Shown here: positions 52,101-64,000 of the stretch, piece by piece
Layout of the letters: each line of letters opens with the position of its first letter
Numbering within the stretch: the first letter of the stretch is position 1
Source of the DNA: Lepidonotus clava
Taxonomy: Eukaryota; Annelida; Polychaeta; Phyllodocida; Polynoidae
Assembly: GCA_936440205.1 (NCBI GenBank)
Contig: OW387150.1
Location: 11,754,152 to 11,818,151 of the forward strand
Reading direction: 5' to 3'
Length of the DNA stretch: 64,000 bases
Notes under the pieces: model-generated
Told to the model about the DNA's origin: nothing
What the model saw: only the letters and a program-made list of their open reading frames with translations
Databases searched by the model: none
Program-made: the position numbers and the translations under genes

Positions 52101-53935
52101 CGCAGAGTACGTCTCCGAGGTGTAGCCCCGCCGGGTGGCCGCTGCTGTGTCTCGTTACATGACTGTGCTCACAAACCCTCCGTGTACATAAATCCCCGAA
52201 ACCGTGCATGAAACTCCTCAAACCATTCTTCTCTTACATAGTGCCCAATATATATATTACTCTTTACTACTTGTCTACACAAATATACATTGACTTAGTG
52301 TGGCTGGATGGCTAAATGGATGAGCACTTATTATTACTACATATTGCTCCTGTCATACATGTTCTCTTCCCTCCTACGTCCTGGTGGTGTATTAGTCTAG
52401 TCACCATTAACCGCAAGAGTTAGTGTTTGGTATTATTCAATGAGAAGCTTCACGCTACTGTTGTCACCCTCCTTAAGTGTTAGGGGCACGGTGGCCCTCG
52501 GCCTAAGGTAAGCGGCGGTGTCATTGATAATGTGCTTGTAACGTCCTCAGCCGCCGCCTTTTCCTAGATGATTCACGAAGCTGCTCCTATCTTTTAATAC
52601 AGTATTTCTATCACTTAACGTACGAAGTATTTGATAATCGATTTCCAATTTCAGCTTCATTATCTAAGACAGTACATAAAATCAGTTAGCTCTAATATTA
52701 TCACTAAGAGTACTTTTCTAATTTATATTTCTTTCTTAGAAAGATTTATAGACCTAAACGTGTAGTTTCAATAATTCGCAATATTCGCTGGTCGAATTTT
52801 ACATTTGCATGTGCGATTGAAGTTGTAAGAACGGTGGTAATGAGATTTATTTTTCTGGTAAGAATGCAGCCATGTAGAAGGGGCATGGTTATGTTTGTAG
52901 GGAACAAGTGGTGGCAATACATAAGTGAACCTAACTTCTTTAGTAATGTTCTAGTAGTGTTGAATATGAATCAGCTCTTTGGTATAGGTGTGAATGAATA
53001 CAGATCATAACCCCAGCTTTAACAAAGGCTTACCACTCACGCTTCTGGGAATTTTCTATCTATCGCACATGAATCCCAAGTAATTTGTCTAGCACCTATT
53101 TACACAATAAGAATTGGTTTAGTTGTCCTGCATAAACCTTGTCGTCTTTATAACATTGTGTTACGGGGGTTCTTTTTGTGTTCATTACTAGTCTTGGTAT
53201 AGGCGTGTGTAAAGTTTTAATTCCATGTTGTAAGTACATTAGGAAGGTTCTTGTTTAGGTTTGATCATTAATTTTAAATACTTTGTAGGAAATTGCATGT
53301 ATATTTTCGTATACTTGCGCTCACCTAATGTTTCAACACTGACATTTGTTTGCTCTTTCCCTCCCAGGGTGACAGACGCTGTGTCATTGTAAGGGACAGT
53401 CTGTGCTGCTATCTGGCGGCGATACGACGTACTTCCATTATTCTGGCGCTCCCTACAGGTGAGACATTTTTATGCTGTATTTAATATGTATACAACTTGC
53501 CACAATGAGATGGTTCGTAATTAAATGTAATCATAGTAGTTTCGGCCGTTAAACAATAACATTTAAACAATTTTTTTAGAGACCTTTTTTTGTGTTTTCT
53601 TTTTTCCATTACACGTATCGCCTTTATCTATGTTGTCAAAACATGTCCTAACGAGTAATGAATTTGTCAATGAATCCTGAACTGTCGATTAGGTTGCTAA
53701 TGTTGTCTTTGTTCTTTTGCGTGCAGCAGGCTGTTGGGCGAAGGGTTCCCACCACTGAAGGCCAAACGTCGTGCCCTGACTTCGGTGAACTGAACCGAGA
53801 CGACGGACGACTGATCTGAGTGTAGGAAGGAGCACTGATATTCTTAGGATTCGGAGAGGCAAATGAATAAACAAAAGGCTGAGCTATATTTTACAAGAGA
53901 ATTTTTACAATAAAAGTTGAAAATCAAACTGTTGT
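49102..53935 (+). other. hnRNP spliced 3' UTR
   Basis: After the stop at 49101 the exon runs to a strong donor CACGAG|GTAAGT at 49143/49144. Candidate 3' UTR exons lie at 51451-51592 (weak acceptor, donor AAG|GTGAGC), 53368-53458 (CTCCCAG| and CAG|GTGAGA) and from 53727 to the end, with AATAAA at 53866-53871 and 53909-53914. An early poly(A) signal (AATAAATAAA near 49382) could serve an unspliced form. Between 49144 and 53367 no other gene is seen. Confidence 0.55.
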
Positions 53936-55880
53936 CGAGTTTATTTATGGTGCATATTCTTATGATTGAAAAGCCTCAAAATGTAATCCAAACTTCAAAG
54001 GCTTACGGATGCCCAAAGATTCGTTCATGGCCATCTTCACAATTTGTAACTAATGCCTCTGAACGAAAGAACATGATGTAGACAACAAATCAGTAACAGG
54101 GTTCCCACGCAGGTCTCAAATTTAAGGCATTAAAAGGTCTTAAATTTGACCTTTTTATAGTTAGAGGTCTTAAAAAGGTCTTAAATGGAATTTTTCTGAG
54201 AAGTTAAAAGTGGAGTAGCCTTAAAGGAAGAAAATTTCAGATCCCACTTTTACCTTAGTACACTTTACTTAGATGGGGGGGGGGGGGGGGGGGGGGGTCC
54301 CATGTCGCCCTGTCGGATTTAAGAAAATAGTGATGTCGCCATGTCGAATTTAAGAAATCTTGATGTCACTAAGCCCAAAAAAGGCCGTTTCGCCGTGTCG
54401 ATTTTATTAAGCCCATCCCACATTGGATATTGGACAAGGGTTGGACAAAATTACTGTATACGCCATCCTTGTTTCCAAGAGTTGGGGTTACTGAAATAAG
54501 AAAGAATTATGTTTTTCAATATTTTCAAGGACTGCTTTAGCATTATGATTTCTTAAATTTCATTAGTTGACAGATATGTAGGTTTGCCAGCCAATCAAAA
54601 TGCTGTATTTCAGGGAAAAATAGGGTTGGACATTATAGGCTAGGCTGACAGGCTTTAACATTGGTTCCTATGGGGAAAATACCAAAATATAAAGCTACAT
54701 TTTACCAAATCTGTCACCCAAATTGCTTTGGTTAATTTTGTATTCTATAACTGTCTTCAGGGAATAATCATGGAGACAATTTTGAAAATATTCCATAGTA
54801 AACCTTAGTCTTGGTGTAAACTGGGATGGGCTTATTGAATTCAGTTAATTTAGAAATTCAGATTTTTTCCCGGCAAGGGATTTCTTATCAAAGAACTATT
54901 TGTGGATGTCCGGTCATATATGTATAGTTGTACAGTCCTATACTAAAAATTATATAGAAGAGCAACTGTTATCTGATTATTGAAATCGCGACACAATCTA
55001 ATACTAATATCGATACACTAGGCGGAGCCACGAGTCGCATGGATCGTCTAAACCTCCCTTGTAAACTTACTTTGTTCATTCCTCCGAGCTGAAACGTTAT
55101 TGACCTGCTTTTATAATGCTCAATTACCAACTACATACATCATGAGGGTTAGATGAGCAGAAAAATGAATAGGGAAATAGAATGAGACATTCGAATTAAA
55201 GAGATGCCACCCCCGACTTAAGAAAAGGTAGGAAAAGTAGGAGACACTTTTTTTTTTTTCCAGAAGCAACTGAGAGGAAAAGGAACCTTAAGAAATAGAT
55301 TCCTGACAGTAAATTTACATTTGAATAGCTTGAAACTAATTTAAAAAAACAAAACAACTCTACACTCTAAAAAAGATAGTGATGTTGGAAAAATCAGTTG
55401 TGCAATCCAAATCGGCAAATAGGAAAGCCTACAGAAATACGAAAAATGGCATCTCTGGAATAATAATGTCTTGTAAGCCTGGATATTTGTAATGTTTTAG
55501 GTAGATAGGTCTACAGGCTTACGATTTTATAGACAGCGGAGCTCTTTAGACAAATAAAAAGACGCTTTGTTTTGATATGAATAGATTTATTAATATTAGA
55601 TCTAATAGGCAGAAGCTCCCTGGATGGATCCATGATTGCATTTGTAAATGTAGCTGTATAACCTCATGATATTTCAAGCAACATTTTCAAGCAAAACCCC
55701 TAGGGAAAATACTGAATGACTAACCACCTTATTACTGAAAAAAAAAATCCACCAAATATATATCCAAAATGATGCTGAATAGGACCCCCAGGCCACTTGT
55801 GACCCTGGGCAGAGGCCAGAGCCATAGACTGGGATACCGTACAATAGAATAAAATTAAAGCTGACAATTCTGCTGAGCAC
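53936..55880. other. Intergenic stretch with repeats
   Basis: Contains a partial CAGGGTTCCCAC-type repeat from 54097, a long G run (54278-54297), the minisatellite at 54296-54412 and otherwise AT-rich DNA. No exons recognised. Confidence 0.45.
54296..54412 (+). repeat. Second locus of the TGTCGCCATGTCGAATTTAA minisatellite
   Basis: Three to four units with the same consensus as 5985-6180 (for example ATGTCGCCATGTCGAATTTA), directly after a long G run (the 5985 locus also has a GGGG tract upstream). Confidence 0.65.
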
Positions 55881-57420
55881 ATCAGAGTTGTGCTCTTTTC
55901 AATTGTTTATCAGATTTAAAATCTACTTCTCAATTGTGTGCTTAGATATCCTCTCTTACAAACCAGAGTGCCACCCGTGTCCTCGCTCAAGTATGTCACG
56001 TAGGCGGTCTATTCAATTGTTTGTTTACATTTGGCAACTGTCATCCGCGTGCCAAGCAGACCACATCGAAACGCACATGTTCGCAACTTGAGTGTTCATA
56101 TCCAATTCCTTGACATTGTATCAGCGACTGACAGCAGATGGGTTACTTAAAAGCACGACTGACGTAACTCTGCACACAGAAGTCTATTCTAGGCCATACT
56201 GTGAAAGTTTTCAGAAGATTTATACTTTCACTGCTGCTGCAGCAGAAGTCCCGACTCGCCATTTTGTTCTGTTTGGGTCACATGATCAGTTGACCCGGGG
56301 TCAAATTCACTACACCCATGTATTCATACACTACTCAAAACACCGTTTTTCACTCCTACACTCCATAATTTCACAAATCAATTGACTGAGAATGTTACAA
56401 TATGATATTATCAATCTGTTTTCCGTGGGTGAATACGTAATCAGGGCAGGAATTAGAAAGTCGGTTGTCGGCTGCAGGACTACTTTGTTACGTAGTGCGC
56501 GCAGGTGCACAGTGCGGCTCAGATCGTCGTCCGCCTCCTCCCCGTTCCCCTCCACAATCCCCGCTACAACCTGCCCCGAAACGTTCCCTGTGTCTCGGCA
56601 CCCTAAAGAGTCGATCCCCGCTATACCCTATCACCAAGGTACGTCTACCTTTACTTTACATCCTACTTACCTTAACATACCTTCGGGTTTTGGTTTTTAT
56701 TTTTGTTTTTTCTCCGGCCGTGAAGGCCCCCGCTCCGTGATCCGTAGTCTCCGCCATGTTCCACCACGGCCGCACCAACCTTCTTCTGGCTGGACCTGTC
56801 ATTTCGTTCTCCCGGCACTTAACACCAAGCTCTAGTCACCCACATTCAACCATCACCCGATCCTACCACATTTTCTTGCAATACCATTGTAGTGTTCAAA
56901 CCCCACTTGCATGCGTGTCAACCATCTTAAACCGCGAGAAACCTAAACCAGTTCCCATCACCAAGTCCAGCATCTCCTACTGCCATGACTCCCTCCTCCC
57001 TCTGGAGAAGAAGACCCGCCGAGGAGGATCAAACCCAAACAACACCATCACCACCACCATCCTCGGCCAAATCCACGGAGGCCGAGCCTACAGTCAAGGC
57101 CCAGCACGTCAGGGATTTACCGACCGACGTCGACAGACCTGGTGGGAATGGTTTTACTCTTTTCCCACTGGAGCAGGCCGGCTTTGGAGGCCGCCATATG
57201 GGATGGAAGTCTACGGCCTGGAGCGGGGGGCCGCCGGCCGGCAGCAGCCGCTCCTCCTGGGCCCCTCTCCTCCAGCTGCAGGCTGCTGCTCACACACCGA
57301 GCACTCAGGAGCCTACACTACGGTCCGACACACTCTCAGTCAGTCACACACACTCACAACACTACAGAGAGAAAGAGAGCCGCTGCAAGCTGCTCTAGCA
57401 GGCGGCCCACTCTGATCAGC
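55881..57420. other. CpG-rich block with open frames, no gene called
   Basis: Open frames on the plus strand at 56392-56835 and 56985-57398 (137 aa; Pro, Ser, Thr, Arg-rich, no domain) overlap in this GC-rich region. A donor-like AAG|GTACGT occurs at 56638. No recognised protein family. The sequence could be a 5' UTR or promoter of a gene to the right, or a coding exon of a rapidly evolving gene. Confidence 0.35.
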
Positions 57421-60400
57421 ATTGAGATAGTGTAAGATGGTTTGTAATGCCAATGGCTCTTCTGGGGAAAAGGGGGTGGGGCATTTGTGAGCTGTGATTC
57501 ACTCGCCCTCTGAGCTTTGGTTTAGAGATTGTGGTCCACACAGCTCAGGAATGCGTGATTTAAGGCAAGATCTAGGCCTGGTTTGCTGGGAAAGGCAGTG
57601 GTAATTTTATGTAAAAACTGTTATCAAATCTAGGTGAAACTCAAATAGACATATTAAAGGCACAGTCTACTTTCCGAAGCAATGGCACCTTTTCCATTTG
57701 CATTGGTGTAGTTCAACCAGATATGAAATATAAGTACATCTGTATGGAAATAATAAGATAAAAGAGAAATCCTATATTACTCCAGTACTATTCAGTACAT
57801 TGGATGCTAGGCCAAATCTACCATACCTATGCCGTCCCTATAATTATCATAAAACCAGGCCTAGATCTCTGTCTATGTAGTACATGCAGTGCAAATTAAT
57901 AGGACATTTTTTCCCGGGCAAAATAGAGTAGGCCTCCTCAGCAACAGCAGCAACAACACGGGCCACTCCCATACAAACGTTTGATGACTATGACCCTGGC
58001 ATATGATTTGCAACGGCCCGGGGCTGTCTGCAGTCCCAGGTCGGTCGATTTTCCTCCAGGGCGGGCCGTTTCACAGAGCCCCATATGGTACGTTCACGTC
58101 CATGTGGCGCGTGGCATTGAACACATACCGACCGGAGACTAGTGTCGGCAGACACATCCAGCCAGCAAATGTGATTTCCATATGGCGATGTGGTGGGAGG
58201 CCAACCTACCAACTCTCCAGCCATCAAGACTGGGGGGATGTCACGCACAGGAATAACATTGTGAATGAATGAATCCCAGTGCCCCATTTGAGTGACACAA
58301 ACGTGATGGTGGCCACACACACGCATACAATCTAGTAATGCATAACATCTTTTTATGAATATGGTATCAAGTGCACTGATTCTAGCGTGCGCCCAGGGCT
58401 ATATAGTTCACGGTCACCCAGGACATGTTAGGTACGAAAAAAGACACTTGATGCTGTTAAAATGTTGAATGCTAGAAAGTGTGTTATTTTGCGACATCAC
58501 AGTGGGACGCGTTTGTTATTACATGAGCATTGAATGTAAAAGCTGAACTTGTGTGAAACGAGGTGTGACGAACGGTAAGTTATGTGTACCATGTTTCTAT
58601 TCAAATGACATGTTTCATAAACAGGTGGATAGCTGAAAGGTGGTAAGTCAGGTGAAATGTTTAAAGAAAAACTAAAAAGGTAATTTCAGTTTATGTTTTA
58701 TACAGGTAGTTAATGCATTTGCGATTGGAATGCAAATTGATGTCACAGGTAAAATATATGTTCATAGTTATCTCAAGTCATAACAGAAGCAAAACTCCAA
58801 AATTATATAATTATCATGACTATGAGTAGTTGTGGTTAGTAGGTTGGAAGGTGGGAAAACCAAATACTGTTGGCAGGGTCCCATATTTGGTAGGGAAATA
58901 CCAGGGAAGGTAAGAAGTCGCTGTGAATCAGTTCATCCACTTCTGACTGCCTCCTAATTGCTGTGTGATAAGTAAGAATACCACTAAAACATATTGTCCT
59001 ATAAACATACATAAATATAATGCTTATTTTCTACGTCTCACAAAACAGCGCTCGCTCATAGCCCCCATTGCAGGCTGGTCGGTACATGAGTGAAGCGCGA
59101 TATGAACTCAAGATGCAAGCAGAGCTGCGCAGATCTGATCCAGAACCCGTCAGCATCCCCCTCTCTCCCCATCCCCACCCCTCCCTGCTCCCATCCAGGG
59201 CGTCAGACCTCCTGAATCCCTGGCCAGCAGGCCCCATACCATATGGGGAGAGGGCGACCTAATCTGGCCGACGCGTAATCTTGTTAGCGCGGCAGGGCTT
59301 TCCGCTGGCCGCTCCTCGCGTCACCCTCGTTCTGGGGGCGGCGCGCGGGAAAGACGGACGGGCCGCGCATTGATCGCGCGGCGCGTATGAGGCGGCGCGG
59401 CGCGTAAGCCTAGAGCCGCTTAGGAGGGCATACGCGTCCTAGGGCGGTATGGAACGAGAGGGTTATACAGAGGCGGATCCAGCTTTCTGAAAACGTTAGG
59501 TCGGCCTTATAGAAGAAAGGGGGAGGGGTGCACCCCCTTTGCCCAGAATTGAACAACTGATAATGTATATTGGACAACATGCATGCAGTCATGTTGATTA
59601 TTATGGTATGTTTTACTTTAAACATGAGCCATTCTGTCTAAATAAGAAGACTGTTAAATAAGTTAGGCTGTTAATATGCCTTGGGCGACATATAACTTAT
59701 AAGATCATGTTGATTACTGTAGAATTATAAGTTATCACTCTTAACATGGCGAGACGCCCAGTCTAGATAGGCAGTCTAGATAAGCAAACTCATCTTCTTG
59801 GTTCAAGGAACCTGTTAATTTGCATCACATTTGTCGTTTGAGGTCAGTGTTTTTATCTTTTTTATAATGTGAATTTTTTTAGGTGCATATAATGTAGTAG
59901 TCACTTACATGGTACTTCGCTTGTCCTGTGTCAAGGTTAATGTACTTAAAGTGTGTCAGGATTGCCATATAATTTCTTAACACGATCTCATAGTCATACC
60001 ACTTACCAGCCATATCTACAGACCTACTAAGATAATTACACCTAAAATAATTGAATAATTGTTGGTTAAGAAATGGTTGCGTTTCTTGTATCGACTGGGA
60101 GCCAAAAATACCTCTGGTACATAACTATCAATTGTCGTGCAGGGCCAAGCATGTTAAACTGTACTTTTTAAGCGAATTTTTAAGAGAACTTAAGTGTTAT
60201 AGTATTGTATTTCTGAGAATTGAGCAAGGCCACGAAACCCAGAAAATGATAATAAGCCAATTCAAGAAATTGGTCGTTGGATAAGAGTAGGGGTTGAACC
60301 CATATCACCGATTTACACGTATTTAGGATATGTATCGAAGTGGTGGTTACCTAGTCTAGATTTCAAAGGACAATGCATCACTCAATCGTCTCTAATGTAG

Positions 60401-60951
60401 GGGAAAATATGTCATAGGTATTCAGTCAGTTTAAAATTAATGGGGCAGCTGTGACATAGGAACATTAGGGAAAAACACGGAAAAGAAAAAGAAAAGAAAA
60501 AAACTCATGTAAATTGACTGGTATGATAAAGGTACACTAGGAGCAGCGTGTGTATGGAGTAGATTGGTATGTCGACATCCCACAGTGGTTAATGAAGCAG
60601 CTCGTGGGGGGATGTGGGCTATCGTCCCCCGCCACGCCGGGATCTATAATGTGTATCCCTGATCCCCCATGTACGCCAGTAATACTGATCCCAAACTGCA
60701 TTAGGCGGCCTGGTACCCGGCGAGTGGCAATAATAACGCTATCGGGCCCGTCAGACGCCAGCTCACGCGGGGATATTGGGGCCCGCCATTGAACCGTCTT
60801 CGGCGGCGGCGCTCAGCCGGAAGTTGACGTGATTTCCGTATTAATGCGCCAATAGTCGCCGCGCGCCGCCGCGCGTAGGGTTGGCGCGGGAGGGGGAGGG
60901 GCATGGTTTATACTATAGAGTATATAGAGGGCCTAGCACTGCCTAAACTAG

Positions 60952-61490
60952 CATGTTAGCACTGTGTTCTATATTAAGTGAACAGTGCACTATAGTTGTG
61001 TAAAAGTTTCTCCGTTTGTATGGTAACAATGATGAAAAATACCTTTGTTATCATACAACTTATAAAGGAAAAAAAGTGCACTATAATGAAAGTTGTTAAT
61101 GAGAGTCAGACGTGGTTTTGTGATCACCAGAGGATATGAAATAAAAAGCCGAGACGGCCAAAAATAGCATGTTAGCGGGGCTGTATTTATAATAGTTTAG
61201 CACTGCGTTCTGTATTAAGTGAACAGCGCACTCTGTTCTATAATGAAAGTTGTAAATTATAGAATTGGTTTTGTGATCATCGTAAAAGGGATGAAATAAA
61301 AAAGACATGGACACGGCCTTGAGCGTACACTAGCATGCTATAGCATGCAGGCTCTGAAGCTTTAGCACTGCGTTCTATATTAAATGAGCAGTGCACTCGG
61401 TTCCATATGAAAATTGTCAATTAGAAGTGGTTTTGTGATCATCGTAAGAGGGGATGAAATAAAAAACCGACACGGCCCTTGTTGAGACGC
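60952..61490. repeat. Three imperfect tandem repeats
   Basis: Units start at about 60955, 61197 and 61359 with TTAGCACTGYGTTCTRTATT, continue with GTGAACAGYGCACT, GGTTTTGTGATCATCGT and GATGAAATAAAAA, and end with ACACGGCC. The first unit carries an extra hairpin (GTATGGTAACAA paired with TTGTTATCATAC). Confidence 0.75.
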
Positions 61491-62659
61491 TGACTAAAGG
61501 AATGCTACGGGGGGAGGGGTGGGGGAGGGGGGTGGGGGTGTGGGGGAGGAAGGGCCCGGAGGGGTTGGGCTTTGAGTGAGAGACGGATGGCGCGGGGCTG
61601 TGAAGGGAGAGAGGGGGAGGAGGGGAGGGGGAGTGGTGGGGGGAGCTTCAAGCAGATCGATATTGCACTCATTGTGTGAGCTGCCAGCACTGTTTCTGGT
61701 CCCCAAACCACCCCCTCTCCCCGCCCGTCCGTCCGTCGCGACGTCCGACCGGTGGCGGCGGCGCACCCCGCCCGCCATCCATCGAACACCCCCTCTCAGA
61801 TTTGTAGGCCAAGGCTCAGATTTGCCGCACGCTATTTCTTCACAAGGCCCAGGGATCCCTGATTCCTCCAGCTCGTTCCCCACTCACCCCAGCACCCACT
61901 GCCCTCCTGCTAAAGACCCTATAAGGGAGGTGCCAGTACTACCAGTGAGTCCAATTCCCTTGTCGTATCAGGGCACTCAGAAACACTGCGGGTAAATCTG
62001 GAGCCCTTTAACTAAGGCTAATTAATTTCCACGTGCATGCTTGGCTGGCTCAGTACACGGGGAGTAGTAGGAAGCCTAACCCAGCAAACACACGGTTCCA
62101 CTACGGGTCTCTCACACCTTGTTGGGTGCCCGTCGGCCAGAAACGACGGCCCATTAACTTTAACGGGTGAGGTCTAGAGATAGACGCTTTGCCCGTTGGC
62201 GGCCACATCTTATTTGATTTCCCCTCAGCACTCTATCATAAATGACATAATCTGATTTGTATACATGCAATGAGACATTTATACACCGCAAAGCATATCC
62301 CCATGTTTCATTTATTACAAGAAAGTTGGGATTACTTTTTTTAGATTGATTAATGATATTAGGGTTGCATTTCACCCACTTCTAGGTCAAGTGCTAGGGA
62401 GCAGCTCACCCGATACTTCTAGGCCTACCCGGCGAGCAGTGATCTAGGCCCAAGCATCATTAGATCAGTTAGGCCCGGCGGGGCAAGACGAGATTTAGGT
62501 CAGGCAGCGCCTGGATTATCATAATCTGAGACGCCGCAATTCATTAGGACCCCAGAGGATGCACTTCCGGGTCAGCGCCGCGTTGCCATGGCATCCCGGG
62601 GCAGCCATAGCAGCGCCGCCATTTGCATATCGGCGTGGGGAGATCATAGTAGGGCCATG

Positions 62660-62990
62660 ACCAGGATAAATCAGTGGGACAGTGATCACTGAGACAGGGA
62701 TAGGGATAGATCATTGGGGCACGGAATAGAGAAAGATCATTGAGACAGGGATAGGGATAGATCGTTGGGGAAGGAATAGGGAAAGATAGGCCTGGGATAG
62801 ATAACTGGGCCAGGGATAGCGATAAATAATCAGGTAAAGGAAAGGGAAAGAACATTAAATTTTGGGCAGGGATAAGAATTGCTCATTTGAGGCACTGATA
62901 GGTATAGGCCTAGGTAATTGGGGGAAGGTATAATAGGGATTTATCTTATTGGGGGCAGGGATAGGGATAAGTGACTACCTGTGGCCATGA
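62660..62990 (+). repeat. GATA-rich imperfect minisatellite
   Basis: About ten GGGATAGGGATAGATCATTG-like units of 25-50 bp with diverged spacers, so GATA occurs roughly every 12-25 bp on the plus strand. Confidence 0.6.
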
Positions 62991-63419
62991 AGATCTGTGG
63001 CTAGATGTGGATGTATAGGAAAAATCCCTCTATAAGTGTCGGCCTGGGATTATAACCCTCTGCGAAGACAAACATTTTGTGATTCCCATAGACCACCCAT
63101 CGGGACACAGGCCTATCCGGATTAGAACACCCTCATTTTGAATGGGCAATAAAAGATCAGAGGCGTCCTGATATCAGAGGAGCAGAGGTTGAGGTGTCTC
63201 CATAGGGTAGGGGAGGGCCGTCCGGGGGAATAGAGTGTCAGGGCATGGCTGAAATCAATACGTGTATGTGTTGTCGGCGCCCCGACCGGCGACTGCCGCC
63301 CGCCGCCCGGGACACGGGCCGATTAGACCCATCGCGGCCAGCCTGTCCCCCCACACCGTAAACAGCCCGTCACCATGGCAACGGCGACACGGCCGCAGCG
63401 TCTCCGCTACCGTGGTATA

Positions 63420-63600
63420 GGATTGGGGACCTCCTGAACATGGAGCCTTGGCAGGGTTAGGAATACAAGCATGGAGACCTCTTGAACATAGAGACTTGGC
63501 AGGGTTAGGTATTACAGTAATACAACTAGATACCTCCTAAACATAGGTGGAGGCTTTGCTGTTTGAGGCATTACAACTGTGAGGCCAACTGAACATTTAG
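63420..63600 (+). repeat. About 60-bp imperfect tandem repeat
   Basis: Units containing ACCTCCTGAACATGGAG, CTTGGCAGGGTTAGG and a variable spacer recur three times, with increasing divergence, from 63428 to 63600. Confidence 0.55.
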
Positions 63601-64000
63601 TAGCCTATAAAGGGGGTTGTTATTATGTTTGTTTATATACAGTATACGTTTTCTTACTTCTAGGCCAAGGCTATCTTAAAAAATTACATCAGCTCTGATT
63701 TGCTATTTTAAGAGTAAATTAGTCTTTCCATCTACAAAGGTTAGAATAAAGAATAAAATATTTATTTGTTATTTCTAGAAAAGCAATAGGTAGGTCCTAC
63801 AGGACTGAATGAATTATGGTAAAACAGTATGAAAAGACACACTTTATTGCACCTAGGCATGGACGCGCTTCCGCACGAAACTATAAATCTCTGTAAATCA
63901 TAGGCCTATAAACAATCCACTGAACCTTTTCAACTTGTATTTCCCACCACACAGGAGGAGGCTTACAGGTCCCAGTGTTAACCCTACCTTCCCCGGGCTT

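Larger units (their letters stand above)
57900..64000. promoter_or_regulatory. Cluster of GC-rich, probably regulatory blocks
   Basis: GC-rich blocks at about 57960-58330, 59040-59470, 60550-60900, 61490-61990, 62400-62640 and 63210-63420 are separated by AT-rich DNA. They contain motifs of developmental enhancers and promoters: X-box half-sites (GTTGCCATGGCA at 62582 and CCATGGCAAC at 63373), an octamer ATTTGCAT (62621), bicoid/Otx-type TAATCT and GGATTA pairs (62512-62530, 59259-59272) and CATATG E-boxes. No coding exon is recognised. Confidence 0.35.

Noticed and set aside
61494-61995. Overlapping frames of 94-139 codons on both strands
   Set aside because: The block is GC-rich and low complexity (GGGGAGG/CCCCTCC); frames on both strands are composition artefacts.

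Overview
The window is nuclear DNA from an invertebrate animal. Three multi-exon genes with GT-AG introns and vertebrate-like orthologues sit among MITEs, two tRNA-derived SINEs, a LINE fragment, microsatellites and poly-G/C tracts. The exact phylum cannot be fixed from the sequence. A marine invertebrate (lancelet, hemichordate or mollusc type) fits the intron density and repeat content, but that is inference.

Layout. 1-15.4 kb is gene-poor and repeat-rich: two foldback MITEs, a LINE reverse-transcriptase fragment with a solo-LTR-like insert, a possible LTR relic, a tandem/inverted satellite-like element, and a MITE with palindromic sub-motifs. 15.4-29.0 kb (+) is a STRAD pseudokinase gene with an untranslated exon 1 and eleven coding exons (416 aa). 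30.3-39.4 kb (-) is an HP1/CBX heterochromatin protein gene (181-208 aa, depending on which duplicated 5' exons are used). 39.9-53.9 kb (+) is an hnRNP A1/A2B1-type gene (about 510 aa) with a cassette exon, an alternative last exon and a spliced 3' UTR. 55.9-64 kb shows no convincing gene; GC-rich blocks separated by AT-rich DNA and tandem repeats look like cis-regulatory DNA or the 5' flank of a gene off the right edge.

The main biological point is the head-to-head HP1/hnRNP A pair, with start regions about 0.5 kb apart. In human, CBX3/HNRNPA2B1 and CBX5/HNRNPA1 have the same arrangement, and the former is the classic ubiquitous chromatin opening element. The invertebrate pair suggests that the linkage predates the vertebrate genome duplications. 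The HP1 gene also carries two copies of a 51-nt 5' coding exon, both in frame, giving several possible N-termini. STRAD and HP1 converge at their 3' ends.

Exon boundaries were assigned by eye from splice consensus, reading-frame phase and protein similarity recalled from the families. The total lengths of all three reading frames close as whole numbers of codons. No alignment or database search was run.
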